DNA of 6,882 nt, taken from Bacteroidota bacterium. Its GTDB lineage: Bacteria > Bacteroidota > Bacteroidia > Flavobacteriales_F > PHOS-HE28. Positions 1 through 6,103 of this stretch are shown here, one piece after another. The notes under the pieces are model-generated. The model searched no databases, was not told the DNA's origin, and worked only from the letters and a program-made list of their open reading frames with translations. The stretch spans positions 1 to 6,882 of the forward strand of contig CAUJFM010000077.1 of NCBI GenBank assembly GCA_963169595.1. The letters are read 5' to 3'. The first letter of the stretch is position 1. The number at the start of each line of letters is the position of its first letter. Position numbers and translations under genes: made by a program.

Positions 1-2594
1 TGCCGCTCATGGTCTGCGGCGATGCTTGGAGCGCTGAGTATGTGCATGAACGCGACAAGCGCCGGATCCATGAGGTCATCGACAAGATCAGCACTGGCGA
101 AGAGATAGACCGCCTGCCGAACGAGGTGCGGGTGCGCCTTGCGGCATACACCTCATTGGACCACTATCAAGGCATGCCCTACTGGCTGGCGGCCAGCGTG
201 CTTTACGGTGACCATCGCGCGGCCACGGCAAAGCCTTTCGACAGGCCCGAGGAGATCAAACCACTTGGGCGCGGCTTCCTGCGCAATCCCGTGGTGGAAC
301 AGGTGGTGAACGAGACCCTTATGATCATGCGCGACATCTGGAGCACCTACGGACGCCCCACCAGCGTGCGTGTGGAACTGGCCAGGGAACTGCGCCAGAA
401 CCAGAAGGAGCGCGCGCGCACGTTCGAAAACAACAAGAATCGCGACAAGGCCCGGAAAGAGGTTGTGGAGACACTCACCAAGGAGTTCCATCGCCCCAAG
501 CCCAGCCGTAAGGACATCGAGCGGTACGAACTGTGGCTGCAACAAGGCATGACCTGTATCTACTCGAACAAGCCGATCAACAAGAGCCAATTGTTCGACA
601 GCCGGGACACCGACATCGACCACATCATCCCACAGAAGGTCTATTACGACGACAGCATCCAGAACAAGGTGCTGGTGCTGCGCCAGGAGAATGCCGACAA
701 GGGCAAGCAACTGGGCGCGCTCTACATGAAGAGCAAGGGACCGGGTGAATACGAGGCCTACGTGGACCGCGTGAACAAGCTGAAGGCCGGGCGCCAGAAG
801 AAGAAGTATCTGCTCGCTGAGCAAGTGCCGGAGAACTTCATCAACCGGCAATTGCAGGAAACACGCTACATCGGCACCAAGGTGACGGAACTGCTGCAAC
901 CCATCTGCACGGTGAAGAGCACGCTCGGCATTGTTACTGATGCGCTGAAGAACGAATGGGGCCTGGACAAGGTCTTCAAGGAAATATTGATCCCGCGTTT
1001 TGAACGCTTGGAAGGCATCACTGGGCGCAAGCTCATCCAGGAGATCCCCCTCACCAACGGCAACAAACACAAGGACTGGAAGATCGAGGGTTATGACAAG
1101 CGCATCGACCACCGGCACCATGCCTTGGACGCTTTGGTGGTGGCGCTCACCCGCCAAGGTTACATCCAGCGCCTGAGCAACCTGAACCAGATGGACGGCA
1201 GCAAAGAGGAGAAAGAGGCGATGAAGCGGCCTACTTGGTACCCACTGCCCCATCCGGACCTGCGCACCATGGTGCGTACCCAACTGGAACGCGCCATACC
1301 CAGCATCAAAAACCGGAAACGGCTGCTCACCAAGACCACCAACGAAACACGCTTCCTGGCGGATGCCACCTCTGGTAGGACCGGCCTGCGCAAGCAGACC
1401 AAGGGCGACCTCCGTGCGGTGCGCGGACCACTGCACAATGAGCAGCCGCTCGGAGAGATTAAAGAGCAACACAAATGGGATGTGCTGAAGTTCTTCAAAC
1501 AACTGAAGGGCGAACCTGACCCCATTCGCTTGGTCGCGTCGGATTATCCCCGCGAAGAACGCCTACTTGCACACGAATGGCAGCGGCAGAAGGTGCATGA
1601 ACATCTCACCAGGTACGATGGCAACGTCGAGGCTTTGATGAAAGCTTGGAAGAAGGACCCGATCAAAGGCCACAATGGCGAAGCCCTGAAGGAGGTTACC
1701 GTGATCGAAAGGAAGTATTCCAAGATGCGCAGCCTCAACCCCACATTCACTGCATCGCAACTCGGCATGGTAATAGACCGAGGACTTCGCCGCGACCTGG
1801 AACAGCACATTCTGCGCAGTATGCCGGAGCGGTCAGAGAAGGAGCGCTTGGCGGTGCAATTGGCCTTCGCGCTGTACGAGAAGCCTGAACCATCTAAGAA
1901 GGAAGAAAAGCAGCTTGCGAAGTTCATGGACAAGGGTATCGAGAGAGCATTCACGGTTGAAGGGTTACAGGTGCTCAATCGCAACAGAAAGGTGCCTTTA
2001 CGGCAAGTAAAGTGCAAGATGGATGACGCACTAGTTGACCATGCACTTTCTCGTGAACGCTTGCTGAAGAGAGGTGACCTCAATCGCAAGCGCTTCGTTG
2101 AAAAGTTCGAGAAATACGCGCTCGTGATCCATGTGGACAGAACCACCGGCAAGCGGGAACCGGAACCGGTAAGCCTGTTTGATGCAGTCGAACGAACCAT
2201 GAAGGGGCATCCGATTGCAGAAGATCGTCCGAATTGCAAACAGTTCGTGCTTAAACGAAATAGTCTGGTGTATGTCCCCCGACCCGGTGAGGAAGAAAGG
2301 GATGTGGACTGGGCCGACCTTGACCAAATTGGGCAACGCCTTTATCGCGCAGTGAAGTTCTCGACACAGAATTACTTCTTACCCGTGACCATCTCCACGG
2401 TCGTGAAACTAGAAGCGTCACCGGCCTCGGAGCAAGATGAGGATGGAGATGAAAACAAAGCACCACGCGAATATGGGACTCAAGACTGTACCGAGTGGGT
2501 AGACTCTGATAACCCTAGAACCAAGATCCTGGAGCGATTCATACCGGTTGAATTGGACCGACTTGGCCGAAAAATCAAACCCTTGCAACGGTGA
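1..2594 (+). CDS. cas9: Cas9 endonuclease, type II-C, 5'-truncated by window edge
   Basis: RNA-guided DNA endonuclease, the effector of type II CRISPR interference; with crRNA and tracrRNA it cuts both strands of target DNA. The frame is open to the window edge (codons at 3-8 are in frame before the first ATG at 9), so that ATG is internal. Numbering from it: RuvC-II is SVRVELARELRQN with catalytic Glu123; the HNH domain spans about 182-235 with DTDIDHIIPQ (Asp204, His205), DDSIQNKVL and Asn228; RuvC-III is KRIDHRHHALDAL with His371 and Asp374. Residues from about 400 to 861 form the WED/PAM-interacting region, ending GRKIKPLQR. RuvC-I, the bridge helix and most of the REC lobe are upstream of the window; Bacteroidota Cas9 proteins are typically about 1,400 residues, so several hundred are missing. 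All visible nuclease residues are intact, so it is probably active. The 3' part is less GC-rich than the 5' part. First gene of cas9-cas1-cas2, with no csn2 or cas4. Confidence 0.97.
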   Translation, partial: PLMVCGDAWSAEYVHERDKRRIHEVIDKISTGEEIDRLPNEVRVRLAAYTSLDHYQGMPYWLAASVLYGDHRAATAKPFDRPEEIKPLGRGFLRNPVVEQVVNETLMIMRDIWSTYGRPTSVRVELARELRQNQKERARTFENNKNRDKARKEVVETLTKEFHRPKPSRKDIERYELWLQQGMTCIYSNKPINKSQLFDSRDTDIDHIIPQKVYYDDSIQNKVLVLRQENADKGKQLGALYMKSKGPGEYEAYVDRVNKLKAGRQKKKYLLAEQVPENFINRQLQETRYIGTKVTELLQPICTVKSTLGIVTDALKNEWGLDKVFKEILIPRFERLEGITGRKLIQEIPLTNGNKHKDWKIEGYDKRIDHRHHALDALVVALTRQGYIQRLSNLNQMDGSKEEKEAMKRPTWYPLPHPDLRTMVRTQLERAIPSIKNRKRLLTKTTNETRFLADATSGRTGLRKQTKGDLRAVRGPLHNEQPLGEIKEQHKWDVLKFFKQLKGEPDPIRLVASDYPREERLLAHEWQRQKVHEHLTRYDGNVEALMKAWKKDPIKGHNGEALKEVTVIERKYSKMRSLNPTFTASQLGMVIDRGLRRDLEQHILRSMPERSEKERLAVQLAFALYEKPEPSKKEEKQLAKFMDKGIERAFTVEGLQVLNRNRKVPLRQVKCKMDDALVDHALSRERLLKRGDLNRKRFVEKFEKYALVIHVDRTTGKREPEPVSLFDAVERTMKGHPIAEDRPNCKQFVLKRNSLVYVPRPGEEERDVDWADLDQIGQRLYRAVKFSTQNYFLPVTISTVVKLEASPASEQDEDGDENKAPREYGTQDCTEWVDSDNPRTKILERFIPVELDRLGRKIKPLQR

Positions 2595-3496
2595 TCAAAC
2601 GCACCATCCATATCGGCAGTCCGTGCATGCTGCGAAGGAGGGAGCACCAACTGGTGCTCCAATACCCCAAGGAGTTGGGCCTTCCGGAGAAGACCGTGCC
2701 GATCGAGGATATCGGGGTGCTGATCCTGGACCATCAGCAGGTGGTGGTCACGCACATGTTGCTTGCCGCTTTGCTGGAGAACAATGTGGCGGTGATCACT
2801 TGCAACGAGCAGCACATGCCCACGGGCCTGTTGCTCAACTTGGACGGGCACACCGTGCAAACGGAGCTTTTTCGCCACCAGATCGGGGCCAGCGAACCCC
2901 TGCGCAAGAACCTGTGGATGCAGACGGTACAGGCCAAGTTGCGCAACCAGGCCGGGCTGCTGGAACAGATCGGCATACCGGGCGATGTGTTGCGCGAGTA
3001 CGCCAAGAACACGCGCAGCGGCGACCCGGACAACCTGGAGGCACGCGGTGCCGCGCACTACTGGCGGCACCTGTTCCCCGAACACCTCCATTTCGTGCGC
3101 CATCGGAACGGCGAGCCACCGAACAACCTGCTCAACTACGGCTACGCCATCCTGCGGGCCACGGTGGCGCGCAGCCTGGTGGGCAGCGGCCTACTGCCCA
3201 CCTTGGGCATCCACCACCGCAACAAATACAACGCCTACTGCCTGGCCGATGATGTGATGGAGCCCTACCGCCCCTTCGTGGACGAGCTGGTGCTGAAGAT
3301 GGTGGTGCAGGACCGGATCATGGACAAGGACCTCACCACGGAGATCAAGGGCCGCCTGCTCCAAGTCCCCGCGGTGGATGTGCTGATCGATGGCAAGCGC
3401 AGCCCGCTGCTCGTGGCGGTGCAGCGTACCACCGCGAGTTTGGCACAATGTTTCCAAGGAGAACTGCGCAAGCCCTTGTACCCCGATCGACCATGA
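2591..3496 (+). CDS. cas1: Cas1, CRISPR adaptation integrase (type II)
   Basis: Metal-dependent integrase subunit that, with Cas2, inserts new spacers into the array. Length 301 residues, normal for type II Cas1. The N-terminal beta domain holds GVLILDHQQVVVTHMLLAALLENN (about 42-65) and the helical catalytic domain holds the conserved acidic site in DPDNLEARGAAHYW (Glu150), GIHHRNKYNAY (His208/His209) and LADDVMEPYRP (Glu224). By alignment with other Cas1 proteins I infer the second His of the pair is the metal ligand. The start is GTG at 2591-2593, overlapping the cas9 stop as GTGA; this 4-nt overlap, plus an N-terminus (MIKRTIHIGSPCMLRR) typical of the family, decides against the later ATG at 2627. 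Translation is probably coupled to cas9. The gene looks intact, so the locus should be able to acquire spacers. Confidence 0.96.
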   Translation: MIKRTIHIGSPCMLRRREHQLVLQYPKELGLPEKTVPIEDIGVLILDHQQVVVTHMLLAALLENNVAVITCNEQHMPTGLLLNLDGHTVQTELFRHQIGASEPLRKNLWMQTVQAKLRNQAGLLEQIGIPGDVLREYAKNTRSGDPDNLEARGAAHYWRHLFPEHLHFVRHRNGEPPNNLLNYGYAILRATVARSLVGSGLLPTLGIHHRNKYNAYCLADDVMEPYRPFVDELVLKMVVQDRIMDKDLTTEIKGRLLQVPAVDVLIDGKRSPLLVAVQRTTASLAQCFQGELRKPLYPDRP

Positions 3497-3502
3497 ACAC
3501 CC

Positions 3503-3835
3503 ATGGGCAGGCTCGATGAATACCGCATCATGTGGGTCTTCGTCTTCTTCGACCTCCCCACCGACTCCATCAAGCACCGGCGCAACTATGCGCGTTTCCG
3601 CAAGCACATCAAGGCCGATGGCTTCACCATGCTGCAGTTCAGCATTTATGTGCGCCACTGCAACAGTTACGAGAACGCCGAGGTGCATATCAAACGGGTG
3701 AAGGGCCTGTTGCCACCCGAGGGTGACGTGATCGTGCTCACCCTTACGGACAAGCAGTTCGGCATGATGCAGTTCTTCGAGGGCAAGAAGAAGGCCCTGG
3801 CACCGGATACCCCCCAGCAGTTGGAGATGTTCTGA
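3503..3835 (+). CDS. cas2: Cas2, CRISPR adaptation protein (type II-C)
   Basis: Small ferredoxin-fold protein that bridges Cas1 dimers in the spacer-integration complex. Length 110 residues. The N-terminal beta strand carries YRIMWVFVFFDLPTD with the conserved Asp17, followed by an Arg/Lys-rich helix (KHRRNYARFRKHI) and the second strand MLQFSIYVRHC. The C-terminus, ending QQLEMF, resembles that of type II-C Cas2 proteins as I know them. The ATG at 3503 lies 6 nt after the cas1 stop and gives the usual short leader MGRLDEYRIMW. An ATG at 3493, overlapping the cas1 stop as ATGA, is in another frame. It is the last gene of the operon; the next gene runs the other way and ends 22 nt further on. 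Confidence 0.95.
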   Translation: MGRLDEYRIMWVFVFFDLPTDSIKHRRNYARFRKHIKADGFTMLQFSIYVRHCNSYENAEVHIKRVKGLLPPEGDVIVLTLTDKQFGMMQFFEGKKKALAPDTPQQLEMF

Positions 3836-3857
3836 TGGCAACCGGCACCGCGCCCGA

Positions 3858-4187
3858 TCAACCCAAACGTGCCTGCGCTTCGGCTTTCAGCAACGGTAAG
3901 TGATTGCGCACCACCTCCCAAATGATCTTATCATCCACATTGTCATAGGAGTGGATCAACCGGTTGCGCATGCCTACGATGGCGCGGGCGCCATCCACCT
4001 TCAGGCTCGGGTCCTGTTTGGCAAGCATGCCCATGGCCTCACCGATGATCGCCAGACCACGCTCCACGGCCCGCTTGGTCTTGATGACCCGTGTGTACAA
4101 GCTCAGTGATCCGATGCCTGCAACGAAGCCCTCGATCTCGCCAATGGCCGTTAGGATGTCAGACCAGTACTTGGCGCTTCGATCCAT
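3858..4187 (-). CDS. hepT: HepT-like HEPN-domain toxin (DUF86 family)
   Basis: Probable ribonuclease toxin of a HepT/MntA type toxin-antitoxin pair. The protein has 109 residues, mostly helical, and carries the HEPN signature Rx4HxY as RNRLIHSY (Arg74, His79, Tyr81) followed by DNVDDKIIWEVV, the usual HepT context. In the characterised family Arg and His form the RNase site, and the motif tyrosine is AMPylated by the partner MntA, which silences the toxin; all these residues are present. The start at 4187 lies inside the 3' end of the upstream mntA gene (29-nt overlap in another frame), so the two are co-transcribed and probably translationally coupled. It converges on cas2 with a 22-nt gap and no obvious shared terminator. 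Related HEPN/MNT pairs also occur outside CRISPR loci, so a role in CRISPR biology is only inferred from position. Confidence 0.9.
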   Translation of the reverse strand: MDRSAKYWSDILTAIGEIEGFVAGIGSLSLYTRVIKTKRAVERGLAIIGEAMGMLAKQDPSLKVDGARAIVGMRNRLIHSYDNVDDKIIWEVVRNHLPLLKAEAQARLG

Positions 4188-4485
4188 CGTAGATCAGCTT
4201 CTTGGTGCGCTCGATCTCGGCACGCAGATAGGGATTGCGCAAGCTGCTCTCGGTGAGCAGGTCCACTGGTCGTTGAAAGAGATCCTCCAGGCCGTTCCAT
4301 ACATTGATGAGCATGCGCCCGGCCTGTTCGTCAGGGGCATCCACCTCCACCAGCACATCCACATCGCTATCCCCACGGAACGGCCCATGCAAACTGCTGC
4401 CGAAGGCATATAGCTTGCTTACGTGGTTGGCTTCGAGCAGTGCGCCGAATGCAACACGATCCCGATCGATGAGCTCCTTGAGCAT
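4159..4485 (-). CDS. mntA: MntA-like minimal nucleotidyltransferase antitoxin
   Basis: Probable antitoxin that transfers AMP to the HepT partner. From the chosen start the protein has 108 residues. It shows the minimal nucleotidyltransferase signature GSx10DxD as FGSSLHGPFRGDSDVDVLVEVD (Gly29, Ser30, Asp41, Asp43), with the likely third carboxylate in RPVDLLTE (Asp75), and ends AEIERTKKLIYDGSKRQ as in relatives that precede HEPN genes. I chose the ATG at 4485 because the N-terminus MLKELIDRDR fits the family and a Bacteroidota -7 box lies only 4 nt before it. A longer in-frame reading from 4575 would add 30 residues (cysteine-rich, unlike the family) that run across that promoter and a strong hairpin. 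It is first in a two-gene operon with hepT. Confidence 0.89.
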   Translation of the reverse strand: MLKELIDRDRVAFGALLEANHVSKLYAFGSSLHGPFRGDSDVDVLVEVDAPDEQAGRMLINVWNGLEDLFQRPVDLLTESSLRNPYLRAEIERTKKLIYDGSKRQVLV

Positions 4486-4489
4486 GAAC

Positions 4490-4497
4490 CAAAGATA
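4490..4497 (-). promoter_or_regulatory. Candidate -7 box of the mntA-hepT promoter
   Basis: Read on the - strand the sequence is TATCTTTG, an exact match to the Bacteroidota -7 consensus TAnnTTTG. The mntA ATG begins 4 nt downstream, so the transcript would have almost no leader. No TTG lies at the expected distance of about 20 nt upstream (the nearest is 15 nt away), so the -33 element is weak or absent. Confidence 0.5.
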
Positions 4498-4561
4498 GTG
4501 CGCACAGCGGTGCAAGGCTCGTTGCGAACATGGCAGGGCAATGGCCAGCTCGCAGCCGGAA

Positions 4562-4599
4562 AAGCGAAAGGCCATCCGAAGATCGGATAGCCTTCGCTT
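4562..4599 (-). terminator. Strong hairpin, possible terminator of the array transcript
   Basis: Inverted repeat with 15 base pairs, one bulged A (4567) and one C/A mismatch (4573/4589), around the 5-nt loop AAGAT at 4579-4583. Its core is ATCCG (4574-4578) against CGGAT (4584-4588). On the - strand the stem runs into TTTT and then CCGG, a short U-tract, so it could end transcripts coming from the CRISPR repeats. On the + strand TTTT appears only about nine nt beyond the stem. Its left arm resembles part of the CRISPR repeat (GCGAAAGGC, then AAGATC), so it may instead belong to a guide RNA; this is a weaker reading. Confidence 0.45.
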
Positions 4600-4620
4600 G
4601 CCTGCCGTTTTCTGCGACGA

Positions 4621-4664
4621 CCCTGCACCCCGGAAACCGCGTCCTTCTAGCGGTTCCGGCAGGG
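4621..4664. other. Second strong inverted repeat next to the CRISPR repeat
   Basis: Stem of 15 base pairs in three blocks: CCCTG (4621-4625) with CAGGG (4660-4664), CCGGAA (4630-4635) with TTCCGG (4654-4659), and CCGC (4637-4640) with GCGG (4650-4653), around the 9-nt loop 4641-4649. CACC (4626-4629) and A4636 are bulged. It ends 3 nt before the repeat unit at 4668. No T-tract follows on either strand, so it is not a classic intrinsic terminator. It could be a structural part of the crRNA or tracrRNA transcripts, or the scar of an inserted element. With the hairpin at 4562-4599 it fills most of the gene-free interval 4498-4667, in which I see no further repeat unit. Confidence 0.5.
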
Positions 4665-4667
4665 TAT

Positions 4668-4789
4668 GGTATCACAGCTCGTCAAAGATCTTGACCTGAA
4701 AGCCTTTCACAACACCGTGTAGTGCCCGGAGGTGGTGCCGATGGGTGTCACAGCACGTCAAAGATCTTGATCGGAAGATCTTTCGCGGC
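4668..4789 (-). CRISPR. Minimal type II-C CRISPR array: two 46-nt repeats, one 30-nt spacer
   Basis: Repeat A is 4668-4713 and repeat B is 4744-4789; the spacer is 4714-4743, exactly 30 nt. Read on the - strand, repeat A begins GTTGTGAAAGGCTTTCAGG, continues TCAAGATCTTTGACGAGC and ends TGTGATACC. Bacteroidota II-C repeats known to me are 46-48 nt long, start GTTGTGAnTTGCTTTC and carry ATCTTTGA at the same place, with 30-nt spacers. Repeat B aligns without gaps at 36 of 46 positions and begins GCCGCGAAAGATC. No further copies exist at the next 76-nt steps on either side (4592-4637, 4820-4865). The array lies about 830 nt after cas2 and is oriented against the cas operon. It may be very short, degenerate, or consist of one true repeat plus a tracrRNA anti-repeat (repeat B). 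Both units hold GATCTTTG, close to the Bacteroidota -7 box, so transcription may begin within the repeats. Confidence 0.75.
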
Positions 4790-4842
4790 CAAGGGCTGTT
4801 CGGTTCGCCCGGTGTGCACCTTGTTGCTGCGCATGGCGCGGG
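4744..4842 (+). ncRNA. Candidate tracrRNA (anti-repeat plus structured tail)
   Basis: Transcribed from the + strand, 4744-4789 could pair with the repeat part of a crRNA made from repeat A. I count 36 Watson-Crick and 7 G-U pairs out of 46 positions; over the first 27 repeat bases, which matter most for crRNA:tracrRNA duplexes, 19 Watson-Crick, 6 G-U and 2 mismatches. After the anti-repeat the tail begins CAAGGGCTGTTCGG; the motif CAAGG just after the anti-repeat recalls other II-C tracrRNAs. The tail can form GGGC (4793-4796) with GCCC (4807-4810), alternatively CAAGG (4790-4794) with CCTTG (4819-4823), and a second small hairpin GCGC-ATG-GCGC (4829-4839). No clear + strand promoter or U-tract terminator is visible, so both ends are uncertain. 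The alternative is that repeat B is only a decayed array repeat and the tracrRNA lies elsewhere, for instance upstream of cas9. Confidence 0.45.
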
Positions 4843-4875
4843 CGGAGCTGGTGTTATCGATCATGCACGCGGCAT

Positions 4876-6096
4876 CTACCGCCCGATCACTGCGCTGGCG
4901 ACCCCTATGGTGGCCAGGCCCAGGAACGGAAGGAAGAGGAGCAGCGCGATGGCGCCGCCCACCGCACATGCCCGGAGGTAGCCGAGGTACCCGCGGAAGC
5001 GCTGACCCGAACGCGCCACCACGATGCCGCCGAAGAGCAGGACGCCCGGGATCTGCAGGGGCAGGAAGGTCCATAGCGCGCTCGCCAGGGTTCCCAGGTC
5101 CGCAGCGGCGGACACGAAAGGCTGCGGTGCCATGGCCTGTTGCACCATCCAAGCGAGCAAGGCATCGCCTTGGGGGAAGAGGAAGAGCGCCACCGCCGTG
5201 GTGAGCCCATACACCAGGCCACCGAGCAGTGCCGTGCCGTAGTTGCGTCCGAAGCCCGGTGCCGATTCCTTCGTTCCGCTGGATCGAAGTACCAGGTGCA
5301 GCAGGATGGCCATCACCAGACCGCCCAGCAAGGCATAGCCCACCAGCGCCACGGCCGCTGCTACCGCGGCCGTGGTCAGCACCGTTTCGCTGGGAACGGT
5401 GGTGCGTACGTATGCACCGAGCTTCAGCACCACCAGGTTCGTGAGGAGCAGGCTGGGGGCGAGGCAGAGCGCGGCCACGCCTACCGCCAGCACATAGCCC
5501 CGCAGGCCTTTGAACGGCGCACCGATGCGTTTGGAGAAGATGGCGCCGCTCACCAGGAAGCCAGGCCCCCACGACAGCGCGATGAAGACCAACAGCACCT
5601 TCGGGTTCCCCAGCAGGTGGTCCACCAAGGCGTTCATCATGCTCAGGCTGCTCACGTGCGGCTGTGCCCGGAGCCGCTCCTGCACATCGGTCATCACGGA
5701 CTGGAAGTGTAGCGCCAGGCTTTCCAGGGTGCGTTGCCCGATCCCCTGGCTCAGCAACAACGCCAGCGCCCCTGCGCAGAGCGCGCTCATGCCCATGGTG
5801 GCCAGGGTGCTGTAGAAGGTGGTGCGGAAGGCGAAGCCGAAGGGCATGAGGCCACCGGGCCGAAGGGCACGCAGGGTGGCCACCAGCACCAACGCGGCCA
5901 GCAGGGAGGCCAGCGCCGCCCATGCCGCGATGACCAAGGCCACGAAGATGAGGTAGAGCGCCATGAGGAGTACCACGATGAGCCCGAGCCCGCCGCCGCC
6001 ACCATACCCACCTTCGCGTAATCCCCGCTGGTATTCCGAATAGTTGCCGCCGCTGTACGACTCGCCACGTCGACCTTGCCAATAACTGAAGCTCAT
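4876..6096 (-). CDS. Multi-pass membrane protein of unknown function
   Basis: I do not recognise the family. The 406-residue protein has a short soluble N-terminus rich in Gly, Tyr, Ser and Arg (residues 1-36, ending GGYGGGGG), then roughly eight to nine hydrophobic segments: about 38-75 (one long or two short helices), 97-117, 165-187, 199-225, 240-268, 285-307, 345-361 and 372-401. Two polar stretches lie between them: 118-160 (GQRTLESLALHFQSVMTDVQERLR) and 270-284. No signal peptide, metal site or transporter signature is evident, and it has a mid-sequence LSWGPGFLVSGA and several Gly-rich helix turns. It is placed in the inner membrane by its hydrophobicity. The start at 6096 is supported by a promoter-like -7 box about 20 nt upstream. 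It stands alone, followed by the CRISPR region. Codon use is strongly GC-rich, unlike the 3' part of cas9, so it reads as resident chromosome. Confidence 0.8.
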   Translation of the reverse strand: MSFSYWQGRRGESYSGGNYSEYQRGLREGGYGGGGGLGLIVVLLMALYLIFVALVIAAWAALASLLAALVLVATLRALRPGGLMPFGFAFRTTFYSTLATMGMSALCAGALALLLSQGIGQRTLESLALHFQSVMTDVQERLRAQPHVSSLSMMNALVDHLLGNPKVLLVFIALSWGPGFLVSGAIFSKRIGAPFKGLRGYVLAVGVAALCLAPSLLLTNLVVLKLGAYVRTTVPSETVLTTAAVAAAVALVGYALLGGLVMAILLHLVLRSSGTKESAPGFGRNYGTALLGGLVYGLTTAVALFLFPQGDALLAWMVQQAMAPQPFVSAAADLGTLASALWTFLPLQIPGVLLFGGIVVARSGQRFRGYLGYLRACAVGGAIALLLFLPFLGLATIGVASAVIGR

Positions 6097-6103
6097 AGGG
6101 GGG

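Noticed and set aside
153..1502. 449-codon antisense open frame across cas9
   Set aside because: Lies opposite the conserved HNH and RuvC coding sequence; translation has no recognisable motifs.
3836..3857. Shared bidirectional terminator between cas2 and hepT
   Set aside because: The 22-nt gap has no convincing inverted repeat.
4159..4575. Longer 138-residue version of MntA
   Set aside because: The extra N-terminus crosses a Bacteroidota promoter box and a strong hairpin and is unlike the family.
4592..4637. Further repeat one array step to the left of repeat A
   Set aside because: No meaningful match at the expected place; the interval holds parts of two hairpins instead.
4748..4864. 38-codon open frame on the - strand ending KIFDVL
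   Set aside because: Its 3' half is CRISPR repeat B, and a similar ending (KIFDEL) arises from repeat A; the similarity is explained by the repeats, not by protein coding.
4820..4865. Third repeat one array step to the right of repeat B
   Set aside because: Apart from a short GGTGT nearby (4811) the sequence does not align with the repeat.
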